A DNA stretch of 63,960 bases from an uncultured Phycisphaerales bacterium (GTDB lineage: Bacteria > Planctomycetota > Phycisphaerae > UBA1845 > Fen-1342): positions 1-63,960 of the forward strand of contig CAIWOY010000440.1 in NCBI GenBank assembly GCA_903914415.1, read 5' to 3'. Position numbers and translations under genes: made by a program. The notes under the pieces were generated by a model. It did no database searches. It was not told the origin of the DNA and saw only the letters and a list, made by a program, of their open reading frames with translations. Every line of letters starts with the position of its first letter. The stretch's first letter is position 1. This document shows positions 38,818 through 46,181 of the stretch, piece after piece.

Positions 38818-40884
38818 GTGTGCGACGTGTTCCTGTACTACGAACGACCAGAATCCTCGCGCGGCACGCAGGTCCTGCCCAGGTTTCGGACCGCCCAAAT
38901 CCAAAATCCAAGATCCCAAATCCAAAATCGTCTGCGGACAAAGCCCACGCTGCATCTCTGCGGCGTCCTCCTCGGCCTGCTGGTCGCGGCACGGGCCGGC
39001 AATCAGGCGCCAGCGCAGAACGCGCCCGCCAAGGCACCCAGCTACGAGCGCCCACAGGAGGTCGCCGCGCTCGACGCGATGTTGCCTACGCTGGTCCCAC
39101 CGGAGACCGGGGCCGCGTTGACCGCGGACGAGCTGGTCCAGGTCAGTCGCCTGCTAGCGTCGCCTTGTGACCAGTTGCGCTGGCTGCTCGCGCGGGCGCA
39201 AGCGCTGGCGGACCAGGCCGCCCACGAACGCGACGCGGCGGAGCTGGCGAAAGCCGCCGCCGCACGGGCGCAAGCACTCGCGCCGCTCGATCTCACGGGA
39301 GCGTGTGCGGAGGTCCCGGCGGCGCTGCAGGAGATCATGCGTCGGCAGCAACCGCTCATCGGCGTCACGGACCCCGACCGGCTGATCGAGCTGCTCAAGA
39401 AGGCGGAACGCCTCACAGAGCAGCCGGCCGGGGCCAAGTTCGTGTTGCTGTCGCGTGGCGTACCCGCGGCGAAGCTCCTCACACGGGGCACGCCCGAGAC
39501 GTGGGATCTGCCGCGCATTGTCATGGACCGGCTGGCCGGCCAGATCGAGTTGCCGCCCACGTGGGAACTTCTCGACGCGTATGCGCGTCTCGGTGATGCC
39601 TATCAGAAATGGGCCGCGGCCGACGCGGCGCAGTTCGGGGATGCGGCCCAGCAGCAAAGCGTCAAGGCCACGTTCCAGATCGCGGCCGCCCTGTTGGATC
39701 GGGCGCTGGGGCTCGACGACCCGGACTTGAAAGGTCTGACCCGCCCGGTGCCGTACGGCAACAACCCCGAGGATTGGGCACGCCTGGCGGAGGCGCTGGA
39801 GGGCGAGGCCCTCTGGCGCTGGGCCACGCTGGCGCACGTGTTGGCGGCCAGCCCGGCCAGCGGCCAGCCGGCCCCGGCCGCGTCGGTTTCCCGCGCCCAG
39901 CAGCTTTGGGGCAACGTACGCAAGCTCAGCCCGGAAGGTTGGCGCGCGCTCGATGACGCCGCTGGCGGCTGGCTGCCACGGCTGGGCACCGTCGACCGCA
40001 CGGTTCAGCCCAACGCATTGCCGCTGACGCGCGACTTCCAGGCTGCCGCCCGCGCGCAGCGTGCCGCGCAGGAGCGCGAGATTCAGCGCCTGGTCGAGGA
40101 AGCTGGCAAGAGCAGCGCGGAGGCGGCGCGGCCCCAGGCCGTCGACGCGCTGTTCGCCGCGATCCAGTCGGCCAAGGCCGCGGATCTGGGCGCGGCACTC
40201 AAACCGCTGACCCTCGCCGAGCTTCAAGCGCAGTTGGGCGACTTGCAGCCGCTCTACCTGTTTGTCGAGCTGGCGGAGCTCCGGGGCGGCGATGGCGGCA
40301 CGTCCCGCGTCTGTGGCGTGGCCGTGTACCGTCAGTACTACCGCAAGCCTCAACAGGGCGTGAAAGCGGAGGACCGGTATCTGGCGCGGACGCTGCCGCT
40401 CAAGCCCAGCGCGGCCGAGGTCGTCGCGGAGGCGCTGGCCAACGGCCCGCCGCTCATGGAAGGCGGTGCGATTCGCAAGGACGCCCGGATCATCATCGCG
40501 CAGGACGGTCCGCCCGCGCGGGCCTGGTTCGATTTCGAGACGAAGTCGCTCCTCAAGCCGACGGCCTGGACGGGGGCTGACCCGAGCTGGGTCGTCTACG
40601 TTCCGTCGGCGACCGCCCTTTCGGGGGGCTGGAGCCTCGACGCTACCCTGCGGGTGTGGTATCGCGCCGCGCTGCGGATGGGCGGCGACCTGCCGATCGT
40701 GTCCTCGCCGCCGCAGACCCTGGCCGCGCGCAACGCCGGACCGCCGCTGGACCGCGAGGACATGGGGTTGTTCCTCGTCGCGTGGGGCGCGCCGTACGGG
40801 GGCACCGAGAACAAGCTCGCGGACCTGCTGAGCGTGAAACGCGCCAAACCGGTTCCGGCTCTGCCGCTATGGGTGAAGAAGTAG
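38818..40884 (+). CDS. Secreted protein of unknown function with a heptamer-repeat 5' end
   Basis: The frame opens with GTG at 38818 and encodes 688 residues, but the true start is unclear. Residues about 26-37 are encoded by five 7-bp repeats. A signal-like stretch follows (TLHLCGVLLGLLVAARAGNQ) and no ATG lies between the repeat and that signal. The rest is helical and Ala-rich in the middle (LAAQERE-type helices near 400-430) with a mixed C-terminal domain (LYLFVELAELRGGDGG, YLARTLPLKPSAAEVVAEAL, ARIIIAQDGPPARAWFDFET, DMGLFLVAWGAPYGGTENKL). I do not recognise a family. Codon use agrees with real coding throughout the body. Confidence 0.6.
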   Translation: MCDVFLYYERPESSRGTQVLPRFRTAQIQNPRSQIQNRLRTKPTLHLCGVLLGLLVAARAGNQAPAQNAPAKAPSYERPQEVAALDAMLPTLVPPETGAALTADELVQVSRLLASPCDQLRWLLARAQALADQAAHERDAAELAKAAAARAQALAPLDLTGACAEVPAALQEIMRRQQPLIGVTDPDRLIELLKKAERLTEQPAGAKFVLLSRGVPAAKLLTRGTPETWDLPRIVMDRLAGQIELPPTWELLDAYARLGDAYQKWAAADAAQFGDAAQQQSVKATFQIAAALLDRALGLDDPDLKGLTRPVPYGNNPEDWARLAEALEGEALWRWATLAHVLAASPASGQPAPAASVSRAQQLWGNVRKLSPEGWRALDDAAGGWLPRLGTVDRTVQPNALPLTRDFQAAARAQRAAQEREIQRLVEEAGKSSAEAARPQAVDALFAAIQSAKAADLGAALKPLTLAELQAQLGDLQPLYLFVELAELRGGDGGTSRVCGVAVYRQYYRKPQQGVKAEDRYLARTLPLKPSAAEVVAEALANGPPLMEGGAIRKDARIIIAQDGPPARAWFDFETKSLLKPTAWTGADPSWVVYVPSATALSGGWSLDATLRVWYRAALRMGGDLPIVSSPPQTLAARNAGPPLDREDMGLFLVAWGAPYGGTENKLADLLSVKRAKPVPALPLWVKK
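38894..38928 (+). repeat. Five tandem 7-bp repeats (CCMAAAT type)
   Basis: CCCAAAT, CCAAAAT, CCAAGAT, CCCAAAT and CCAAAAT lie head to tail. Heptamer arrays of this kind are known between genes in several bacteria. Here the array lies inside the 5' part of a reading frame, where gain or loss of one unit would shift the frame. Confidence 0.85.
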
Positions 40885-40942
40885 GGGGGGTTCGAGGCTC
40901 GGGAACGCTGCCGATAAAATCGCGCCGTTGCCATCATTGGCT

Positions 40943-40971
40943 TTGACGGGACGGGGGCGCCGCGGCATACT
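40943..40971 (+). promoter_or_regulatory. Probable promoter of the cold-shock gene with a long leader
   Basis: TTGACG (40943-40948) and CATACT (40966-40971) are 17 bases apart. Transcription from near 40978 would give a leader of about 94 bases ahead of the cold-shock ATG, and long leaders are typical of cspA-type genes. Confidence 0.5.
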
Positions 40972-41071
40972 CCGCATTGCGTAGCGGACCGAACGGCACC
41001 CGTGTCCAGCGAACCGAGACAGCGTCTGTTTCAGTCGGGCCCAATCGTCCGTGCACGCGAGGTGCGTTGCC

Positions 41072-41275
41072 ATGGCTCAAGGCACGGTCAAGTGGTTCAA
41101 CGACACGAAGGGGTTCGGTTTCATTACCGGAGACGACGGCCAGGATGTCTTTGTGCATCACTCGGCCATCGTCGGGGAGGGACACAAGACGCTGCGCGAA
41201 GGCGAGCGCGTCGAGTTTGAGGTCCAACAGGGCCCGAAAGGCGCGAAGGCCGTGAACGTTAAGCCGGTCGAGTGA
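41072..41275 (+). CDS. Cold-shock domain protein (CspA family)
   Basis: A single OB-fold RNA/DNA chaperone of 67 residues. [18 protein letters not shown] carries the family start and RNP1 (KGFGFI), and VFVHHSAI is RNP2; the end is VNVKPVE. I chose ATG 41072, which begins at the conserved MAxGTVKWF, over an in-frame ATG seven codons upstream. It is monocistronic: a leader of about 94 bases lies in front and a hairpin behind. Confidence 0.96.
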   Translation: MAQGTVKWFNDTKGFGFITGDDGQDVFVHHSAIVGEGHKTLREGERVEFEVQQGPKGAKAVNVKPVE

Positions 41276-41276
41276 A

Positions 41277-41320
41277 CGCGGGGCGGAGCCGGAGTCCCTT
41301 CGCGTCCGCTGTGCCCCGCG
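41277..41320 (+). terminator. Inverted repeat behind the cold-shock gene
   Basis: CGCGGGGC and GCCCCGCG (8 bp) enclose about 28 bases, starting right after the stop codon. No T-run follows, so termination is uncertain. Confidence 0.35.
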
Positions 41321-41396
41321 TGCAGCACCTTCCACACGGCCACCTCCGCCAGGCCGCCTTGTCTGCCCCAACCCGTCCCGCCAGAAAGGACACGCC

Positions 41397-42848
41397 GTGC
41401 GCGTCGCCTTAGTCAACCCGATCAGCCGCCGGTCCGAGGGGTACCACACGGTTGGCAGCCGCATCCCGCAACTCGGGTTGCAGGTGCTGGCGCAGCTCGT
41501 CCCCGCCGGCCACCAGGTCGCGATCATCGACGAGGTTTTCGGAACCGCCCCGACGGAGACGCTGCTGACGCAAGGGCGCTACGACCTCGTGGGGGTGACC
41601 GGGTACAGCAGCGGCGCGACCCGGGCCTATGAGATCGCCGCCGCCTGCCGCCGGCACGGCCTCCCGACGATCATGGGCGGCCCCCACGCCTCCGCCTGCC
41701 CGGACGAGGCCGCCCCGCACTTCGACTCCGTCGCCATCGGGGAATGCGACGAGATCTGGCCCCAAATCGTCGAGGATGCGGCGGCCCGCCGGCTGCGGCC
41801 CGCGTACCAGGGCCACCTGTCGAATCTGGATGACAAGGGGCTCGGCCGCGCGAACCAACTCCTCCAGCCGATCAACGGCCAGTACGACGTGTCGGCGATC
41901 CAGACCTCGCGCGGCTGCCCCGTCGGCTGCGAATACTGCTCGGTGACCCTCTACAACGGCCCGGAGATTCGGCGCCGCCGCATCGCCGACATCGTGGACG
42001 AGTGGAACCAGACCCCCAAGAAGTTCATCTTCGTGGTGGACGATAACTTCTTCGGCGTCGGACCGAAGCACGCCGAGTGGGCTAAGGAGCTGCTGCGGGC
42101 CATCCTGAAGCACGGCCAGCGGCGGCTGTGGTTCAGCCAGACGACGATCAACATGGGGGACGACCCCGAGGGTCTCCGGCTGGCGTACAAGGCGGGCTGC
42201 CGGGGGATGTTGGTCGGGTTCGAGACGTTCAACGCCCGTGCGCTCAAAGCCTATCACAAAGGCATCAACCGCAACAACTTAGCACGCTACCAGGAGCTCG
42301 TGAACGGGTTTCATCACGCCGGCATCTCCGTGTTCGGCGGGTTCATCATCGGCGCGGACGAAGACACGCCCGAAACCGTGGCCGACACCGCCATTCAGGC
42401 GGTCAGGATGGGGGTCGATATCATCCAGATCACCAACCTCACTCCGTTACCGGGCACGAGAATGTACGACCGCTTCAAGGCTGAAGGGCGGCTCGTGGCC
42501 ATGAGCTACCCGGAGGACTGGGAGCGCTACACGTTCACGGAAACGGTCTACCGGCCGGCGCGGATGACCGCCCGCGAGCTGGACGAGGCGATTTTTGAGC
42601 TGCGCTACGCGGCCTCGAAGCAGAGCTGGGTCGTCAAACGGGCGATTCGGACGTTCTTCCGGACGCGCTCCCTGACGACCGCCCTGTTCGTCCTCGGAAT
42701 GAACCGGGGGTGGAAGCGGATGGCGAAAATCCAGGTTCCCGTGGACGCGCAGCGGTACGGGCTGGTCCCGCAACCCTCGGCCCGGATGCAGCGGGTTCTG
42801 GACTCATTTCGGATGCACTTCTGGTCCCCCGCCCGGGCCGCACCCTGA
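41397..42848 (+). CDS. B12-binding radical SAM protein
   Basis: An N-terminal cobalamin-binding-like Rossmann domain (about 1-140: MRVALVNPISRR, GLQVLAQLVPAGHQVAIIDE, YDLVGVTGYSSGATRAYEIA) precedes a radical SAM core. The cluster motif is CPVGCEYC (Cys-x3-Cys-x2-Cys), with FVVDDNFFG and GMLVGFETFNARAL downstream as in the family. The start is GTG and the protein has 483 residues. Relatives act in hopanoid, bacteriochlorophyll and methyl-transfer chemistry, but nothing beside it fixes the substrate. A candidate small RNA lies immediately downstream. Confidence 0.9.
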   Translation: MRVALVNPISRRSEGYHTVGSRIPQLGLQVLAQLVPAGHQVAIIDEVFGTAPTETLLTQGRYDLVGVTGYSSGATRAYEIAAACRRHGLPTIMGGPHASACPDEAAPHFDSVAIGECDEIWPQIVEDAAARRLRPAYQGHLSNLDDKGLGRANQLLQPINGQYDVSAIQTSRGCPVGCEYCSVTLYNGPEIRRRRIADIVDEWNQTPKKFIFVVDDNFFGVGPKHAEWAKELLRAILKHGQRRLWFSQTTINMGDDPEGLRLAYKAGCRGMLVGFETFNARALKAYHKGINRNNLARYQELVNGFHHAGISVFGGFIIGADEDTPETVADTAIQAVRMGVDIIQITNLTPLPGTRMYDRFKAEGRLVAMSYPEDWERYTFTETVYRPARMTARELDEAIFELRYAASKQSWVVKRAIRTFFRTRSLTTALFVLGMNRGWKRMAKIQVPVDAQRYGLVPQPSARMQRVLDSFRMHFWSPARAAP

Positions 42849-42908
42849 GCGGCCGGCCGCCCTCAGGGCCCAGAAAAAAGGGGGTTGAAAAAAATATCGC
42901 AACTCAAC

Positions 42909-42937
42909 TTGAAAGCCGCCAAAACGCAGTGTATAGT
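42909..42937 (+). promoter_or_regulatory. Near-consensus sigma-70 promoter
   Basis: TTGAAA (42909-42914), a 17-base spacer and TATAGT (42932-42937) each miss the consensus by one base. The surrounding AT-rich patch stands out from the GC-rich context. No open reading frame follows; a terminator does. Confidence 0.7.
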
Positions 42938-42943
42938 GCAGTT

Positions 42944-43009
42944 GCCCGAGTGGCGAGCGGCACGTACAGGTTTCCCCCCCGGCCTGTCGGCCCCCCCGCG
43001 GGCTTTTTT
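42944..43009 (+). ncRNA. Candidate small RNA (about 66 nt)
   Basis: A transcript from the promoter just upstream would start near 42944 and end at the T-run 43004-43009, directly behind GCCC-CCCCGC-GGGC. It would contain ACAGG and CCTGT that can pair around a C-rich loop. No reading frame with a start codon fits the stretch. I do not recognise a known RNA family. The rest of the 42849-43118 gap contains the hairpin repeat near 43072 and nothing else I can support. Confidence 0.45.
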
Positions 43010-43071
43010 GTGCGCCGATTTTTCTCCGCACACTTTTTCCCCCGCGAAGACCCGCGACCAACGGCCCACCC

Positions 43072-43099
43072 GTAGCATCAGGCGTGTCGGCCTGACGCC
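43072..43099. repeat. Dispersed hairpin repeat, third copy
   Basis: GTAGCATCAGGC-GTGTCG-GCCTGACGCC is an inverted repeat (CATCAGGC/GCCTGACG with one mismatch) related to those at 29882-29909 and in the tssB-tssA gap. Confidence 0.5.
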
Positions 43100-43118
43100 G
43101 CCTTTCTTCGAAGCCCCT

Positions 43119-44354
43119 CTACGCCGGCCAGCCGGCGCTTTCGACCTCGCGGGCGCGCACCGCCACTTGTTCGAGTAGCAGGCGCTCGGCCGGGCCCAGC
43201 TCCACGTCGCGGCGGCCCATCACGATGCGTGCGATCTGGAGCGCCTTGTCGACGCGGTACGGGATCAGGCCCTCATCGGTCAGCCACGCGAAGGAGGGCA
43301 CGAACCGCGGTGCGACCTGGCGCGTAAAGACATTGGCGGCCACCCCGATCACGCAGCCGGTCGGCAGGATCGTGCCGATGCCGGTCTTGGCGTGGTCGCC
43401 GATGATGGATCCGACGAACTGCTGCCCGGTCTCGACGCCCACGCCGTTAATGCTGACGCGGACGGTCCCGTAGGTGTTCTTCAGGTCGCTGGTGACGGTG
43501 TCCGCGCCGAGGTTGGCCCACGGGGCGATGAAGCTGTGTCCCAGGAAACCGTCGTGCTGCTTGCTGCTGAACCCCTGAAAGATGCTGGCCTCGATTTCGC
43601 CGCCAACCTTGCAGGCCGGCCCGATCGTCGTGCCGGCGCGGATCGCCGCCCCAGGCCGCACGATCGACTGCGGCCCGATGTAGCACGGCCCCTCGACGAC
43701 CGCGTTGGGTTGGATCACGACGTCGTGAGCGATGTGAATCGGCCCCTCCTCGGCATCGAGGACGGCGCCCGGCTTGATCCGCGCCCGGCGGTCGATGAAG
43801 ATCTGCCCCGGACACACCAGGTACGCGCCGGGATACACCTGTGCCTCGTCGGCAACGCCGAAATCGCGAAGCTGCCGCCGGAGTTCCGCGTCGTTCGCCG
43901 CCGCCAGATCCCACGGATGGCGGATCAGACGCACGTGCCGCGGCGTCTCCTCGACCCGGCGCGTAGCGGCCCATTCGTCAAGCCGGGCCGGGTCCTGAAA
44001 GAACTCCGCGGTCAGCGGCTCGATCTCGCCCGGCCGCAGGGCGGCCGCGACCAGGTCGCCCTCCTGCCGCCACACGACGCCCGGCCGCGGCAACTCGACG
44101 GGCCTGGAGAAAAGGGCCCGCGCGTTGACCAGACACCAATCCGCGCCGGACTCCGGCCGATCGAGCGGCGTGCGCTCGGCGACCACTTCCGCGACCCACG
44201 ACCGCAGAAAGACCCGCGCGAGCGGGAACGGCACCGCGGCCCGCAGCTTGTCGATGAGACAGTCGCACCCGCAGCGCAGCTCGAAGGCCGCGCGCAGCCA
44301 CGTCAGCGGATACAGTTGCGTGGTTCCGCTATCTTCGAAGTACGCGAGATTCAT
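43119..44354 (-). CDS. GlmU-family sugar nucleotidyltransferase/acetyltransferase-like protein
   Basis: It resembles the alternative GlmU family of Bacteroidota and Planctomycetota, expected to make UDP-N-acetylglucosamine or a similar sugar nucleotide. The start MNLAYFEDSGTTQLYPLTWL then RAAFELRCG fits the N-terminal half. The C-terminal half is a left-handed beta-helix with hexapeptide turns (HDVVIQPNAVVEGPCYIGPQ) and the signature KQHDGFLGHSFI, NLGADTVTSDLKNTYG. I chose ATG 44354, which begins at the conserved MxLAYFED; a frame open to 44510 adds 52 residues with no family likeness. It is 411 residues long and divergent from the polysaccharide operon. Confidence 0.88.
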   Translation of the reverse strand: MNLAYFEDSGTTQLYPLTWLRAAFELRCGCDCLIDKLRAAVPFPLARVFLRSWVAEVVAERTPLDRPESGADWCLVNARALFSRPVELPRPGVVWRQEGDLVAAALRPGEIEPLTAEFFQDPARLDEWAATRRVEETPRHVRLIRHPWDLAAANDAELRRQLRDFGVADEAQVYPGAYLVCPGQIFIDRRARIKPGAVLDAEEGPIHIAHDVVIQPNAVVEGPCYIGPQSIVRPGAAIRAGTTIGPACKVGGEIEASIFQGFSSKQHDGFLGHSFIAPWANLGADTVTSDLKNTYGTVRVSINGVGVETGQQFVGSIIGDHAKTGIGTILPTGCVIGVAANVFTRQVAPRFVPSFAWLTDEGLIPYRVDKALQIARIVMGRRDVELGPAERLLLEQVAVRAREVESAGWPA

Positions 44355-44502
44355 GCGGCACGCTTGCGACCATCCAGTATCCATCGTCAGCTTTCGGCTC
44401 GGACCGTAGGCGGCGGCCACCGACATGGTCCCAAACATCATAGTGTGCGGCCGACGCCCCGACAGGTCGCCCGGCGCGCGAGCCCACGCTAAACTCCTGC
44501 TT

Positions 44503-45081
44503 ATGGCCACACCGCGGCGTCCGCAACCGGTGAAGCTCCTCGTCGGCCTGCTCGGCGGCGATGTGGACCTGTTGCGACGCGCCCGCCAGCTCCTGGCGCG
44601 CTGCTGCGGGCCGGTCAGCCTCGCGAGCGAAATGTGGCCGTTCGACCAGACGGACTATTACGCCGACGAGATGGGGCCCGGGTTGCAGCGCTGGTTCCTG
44701 AGCTTCGAGCAGACCGTGCCGCCGGGCCGGCTCGCCGAGATCAAGCTCGAGACCAACGCGCTGGAGCGGCAGATCGCCACGGACTGCCTGCTGCCGGACA
44801 TTCCGCGCCCGGTGAACATCGACCCCGGTTACATCGACCTGACCAAGCTCGTGCTGGCGACGACCAAGGACCGCGGACACCGCATCTACATCGGGCACGG
44901 GATTTACGCGGAGGTAACGGTGCAGTACGTGGGCGGCGTGTGGCAGACCCTGCCGTGGACGTACCCGGACTACCGCCAGCCGCACTACCACGCGTTCTTC
45001 GAACGGGTCCGCGAGCAGCTTCGCCAGCAGCGCACGCACGCCGCCGAAGCCCGCGCAGGGGAGACGCCGACGTCGCCATGA
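44503..45081 (+). CDS. DUF4416 family protein
   Basis: The 192-residue protein begins at ATG 44503 (MATPRRPQPVKLLVGLLGGD). The stretches FDQTDYYADEMGPGLQRWFL, LPPGRLAEIKLETNALE-like and RPVNIDPGYIDLTKLVLATT match DUF4416, a family of unknown function common in planctomycetes and deltaproteobacteria. It ends YPDYRQPHYHAFFERVREQL. Its stop overlaps the ATG of the next gene (ATGA), so they are translationally coupled in a polysaccharide operon. Confidence 0.88.
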   Translation: MATPRRPQPVKLLVGLLGGDVDLLRRARQLLARCCGPVSLASEMWPFDQTDYYADEMGPGLQRWFLSFEQTVPPGRLAEIKLETNALERQIATDCLLPDIPRPVNIDPGYIDLTKLVLATTKDRGHRIYIGHGIYAEVTVQYVGGVWQTLPWTYPDYRQPHYHAFFERVREQLRQQRTHAAEARAGETPTSP

Positions 45082-46181
45082 CCCGCACCACGCTCGTCTT
45101 CCTGTTGGCAGGTGCTGTCGGCAGCGTGTTGGTGCTGTCGGCGGGCTTGACGTTGCTCGCCCGGCGGATAGCGCTGCGGCTGGACTTCGTGGATCACCCC
45201 GGCGGGCACAAGACGCACCGCACGCCGACGCCGTACGGCGGGGGCTGCGCGCTGCTTGGGGCGGCCTGGCTCGCGCTCGGTGCGACGTTGTGGCTGGCAG
45301 CTTGGCTGCCGGAAGCGTGGGTCCGCGGCGAGTTCGGGGAGACGGTGCGGGCCTACGTGGGCGGGGTTCACGGCCGGATGCTCCAGACGATCGTGATCCT
45401 CATCGGCGGCGCGGTCCTGCACGTGGTCGGGTTGCTGGACGACAAGCGGCCGCTGCGGCCCGGGCCGAAGCTGCTGACGATTATGGCGGTGGGGCTGTTC
45501 GTCGCCACAGCAGGGCGCGTGCGGATCGCGGAATTAATGGGGGCGCCGATCTCCATCGTGCTCACGACGCTCTGGTTCGTCGTGATCGTGAACGCGTTCA
45601 ACTTCCTCGACAACATGGACGGGCTCAGTGCCGGCGTCGGCTGCGTCTGCCTGGCAGCGTTCGCCGTCTGTGGGCTGATGGCCGGCCAGGTGCTGGTGCC
45701 GGCGCTGGCCTGCGTCTTCCTCGGCGCGGCCGGCGGATTCCTGATCTTCAATTTCCCGCCGGCGCGGATTTTCATGGGTGACGGCGGCAGCCTGGTGCTG
45801 GGCTACATGCTCGCCACGGTGTCGGTCCTCACGACGTACTACCAGAGCGGGCACGGGGCGCCGCCGTACGCCCTCGCCATGCCGCTGGTCATTCTTGCGG
45901 TCCCGCTGTACGACTGCGTGAGCGTCGTGGTCATCCGGCTGCGCGAGGGTCGCAACCCGATGCACGGCGATCAGCGGCACTTTTCGCATCGCCTCGTGGA
46001 CCGCGGGCTGAGCCGCCGGCAAGCGGTGCTGACCATCTACCTCGCAACGGCGACGACGGGGCTGCTGGCGACGCTCTTGCCGGGGGCAAACCTGCGCCAA
46101 ACGATCACGATCGGCGTCATCGTGCTGATGGTGCTCAGCGTCGTCGCGATCCTGGAAGCCCCGTTGCGCAGAGAGACATGA
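45078..46181 (+). CDS. WecA/TagO/MraY-family glycosyl-1-phosphate transferase
   Basis: This membrane enzyme would load a sugar phosphate onto undecaprenyl phosphate, the first step of a surface polysaccharide. The 367 residues contain about ten membrane helices and the family motifs: HPGGHKTHRTPTPYGGG near residue 40, LLDDKRPLRPGPKLL, FNFLDNMDGLSAGVG with the catalytic DN-D, FMGDGGSLVLGY, and the basic REGRNPMHGDQRHFSHRL loop of WecA/TagO-type members (MraY differs there). It starts at ATG 45078, overlapping the previous stop, and its own stop overlaps the next ATG. Confidence 0.93.
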   Translation: MTRTTLVFLLAGAVGSVLVLSAGLTLLARRIALRLDFVDHPGGHKTHRTPTPYGGGCALLGAAWLALGATLWLAAWLPEAWVRGEFGETVRAYVGGVHGRMLQTIVILIGGAVLHVVGLLDDKRPLRPGPKLLTIMAVGLFVATAGRVRIAELMGAPISIVLTTLWFVVIVNAFNFLDNMDGLSAGVGCVCLAAFAVCGLMAGQVLVPALACVFLGAAGGFLIFNFPPARIFMGDGGSLVLGYMLATVSVLTTYYQSGHGAPPYALAMPLVILAVPLYDCVSVVVIRLREGRNPMHGDQRHFSHRLVDRGLSRRQAVLTIYLATATTGLLATLLPGANLRQTITIGVIVLMVLSVVAILEAPLRRET

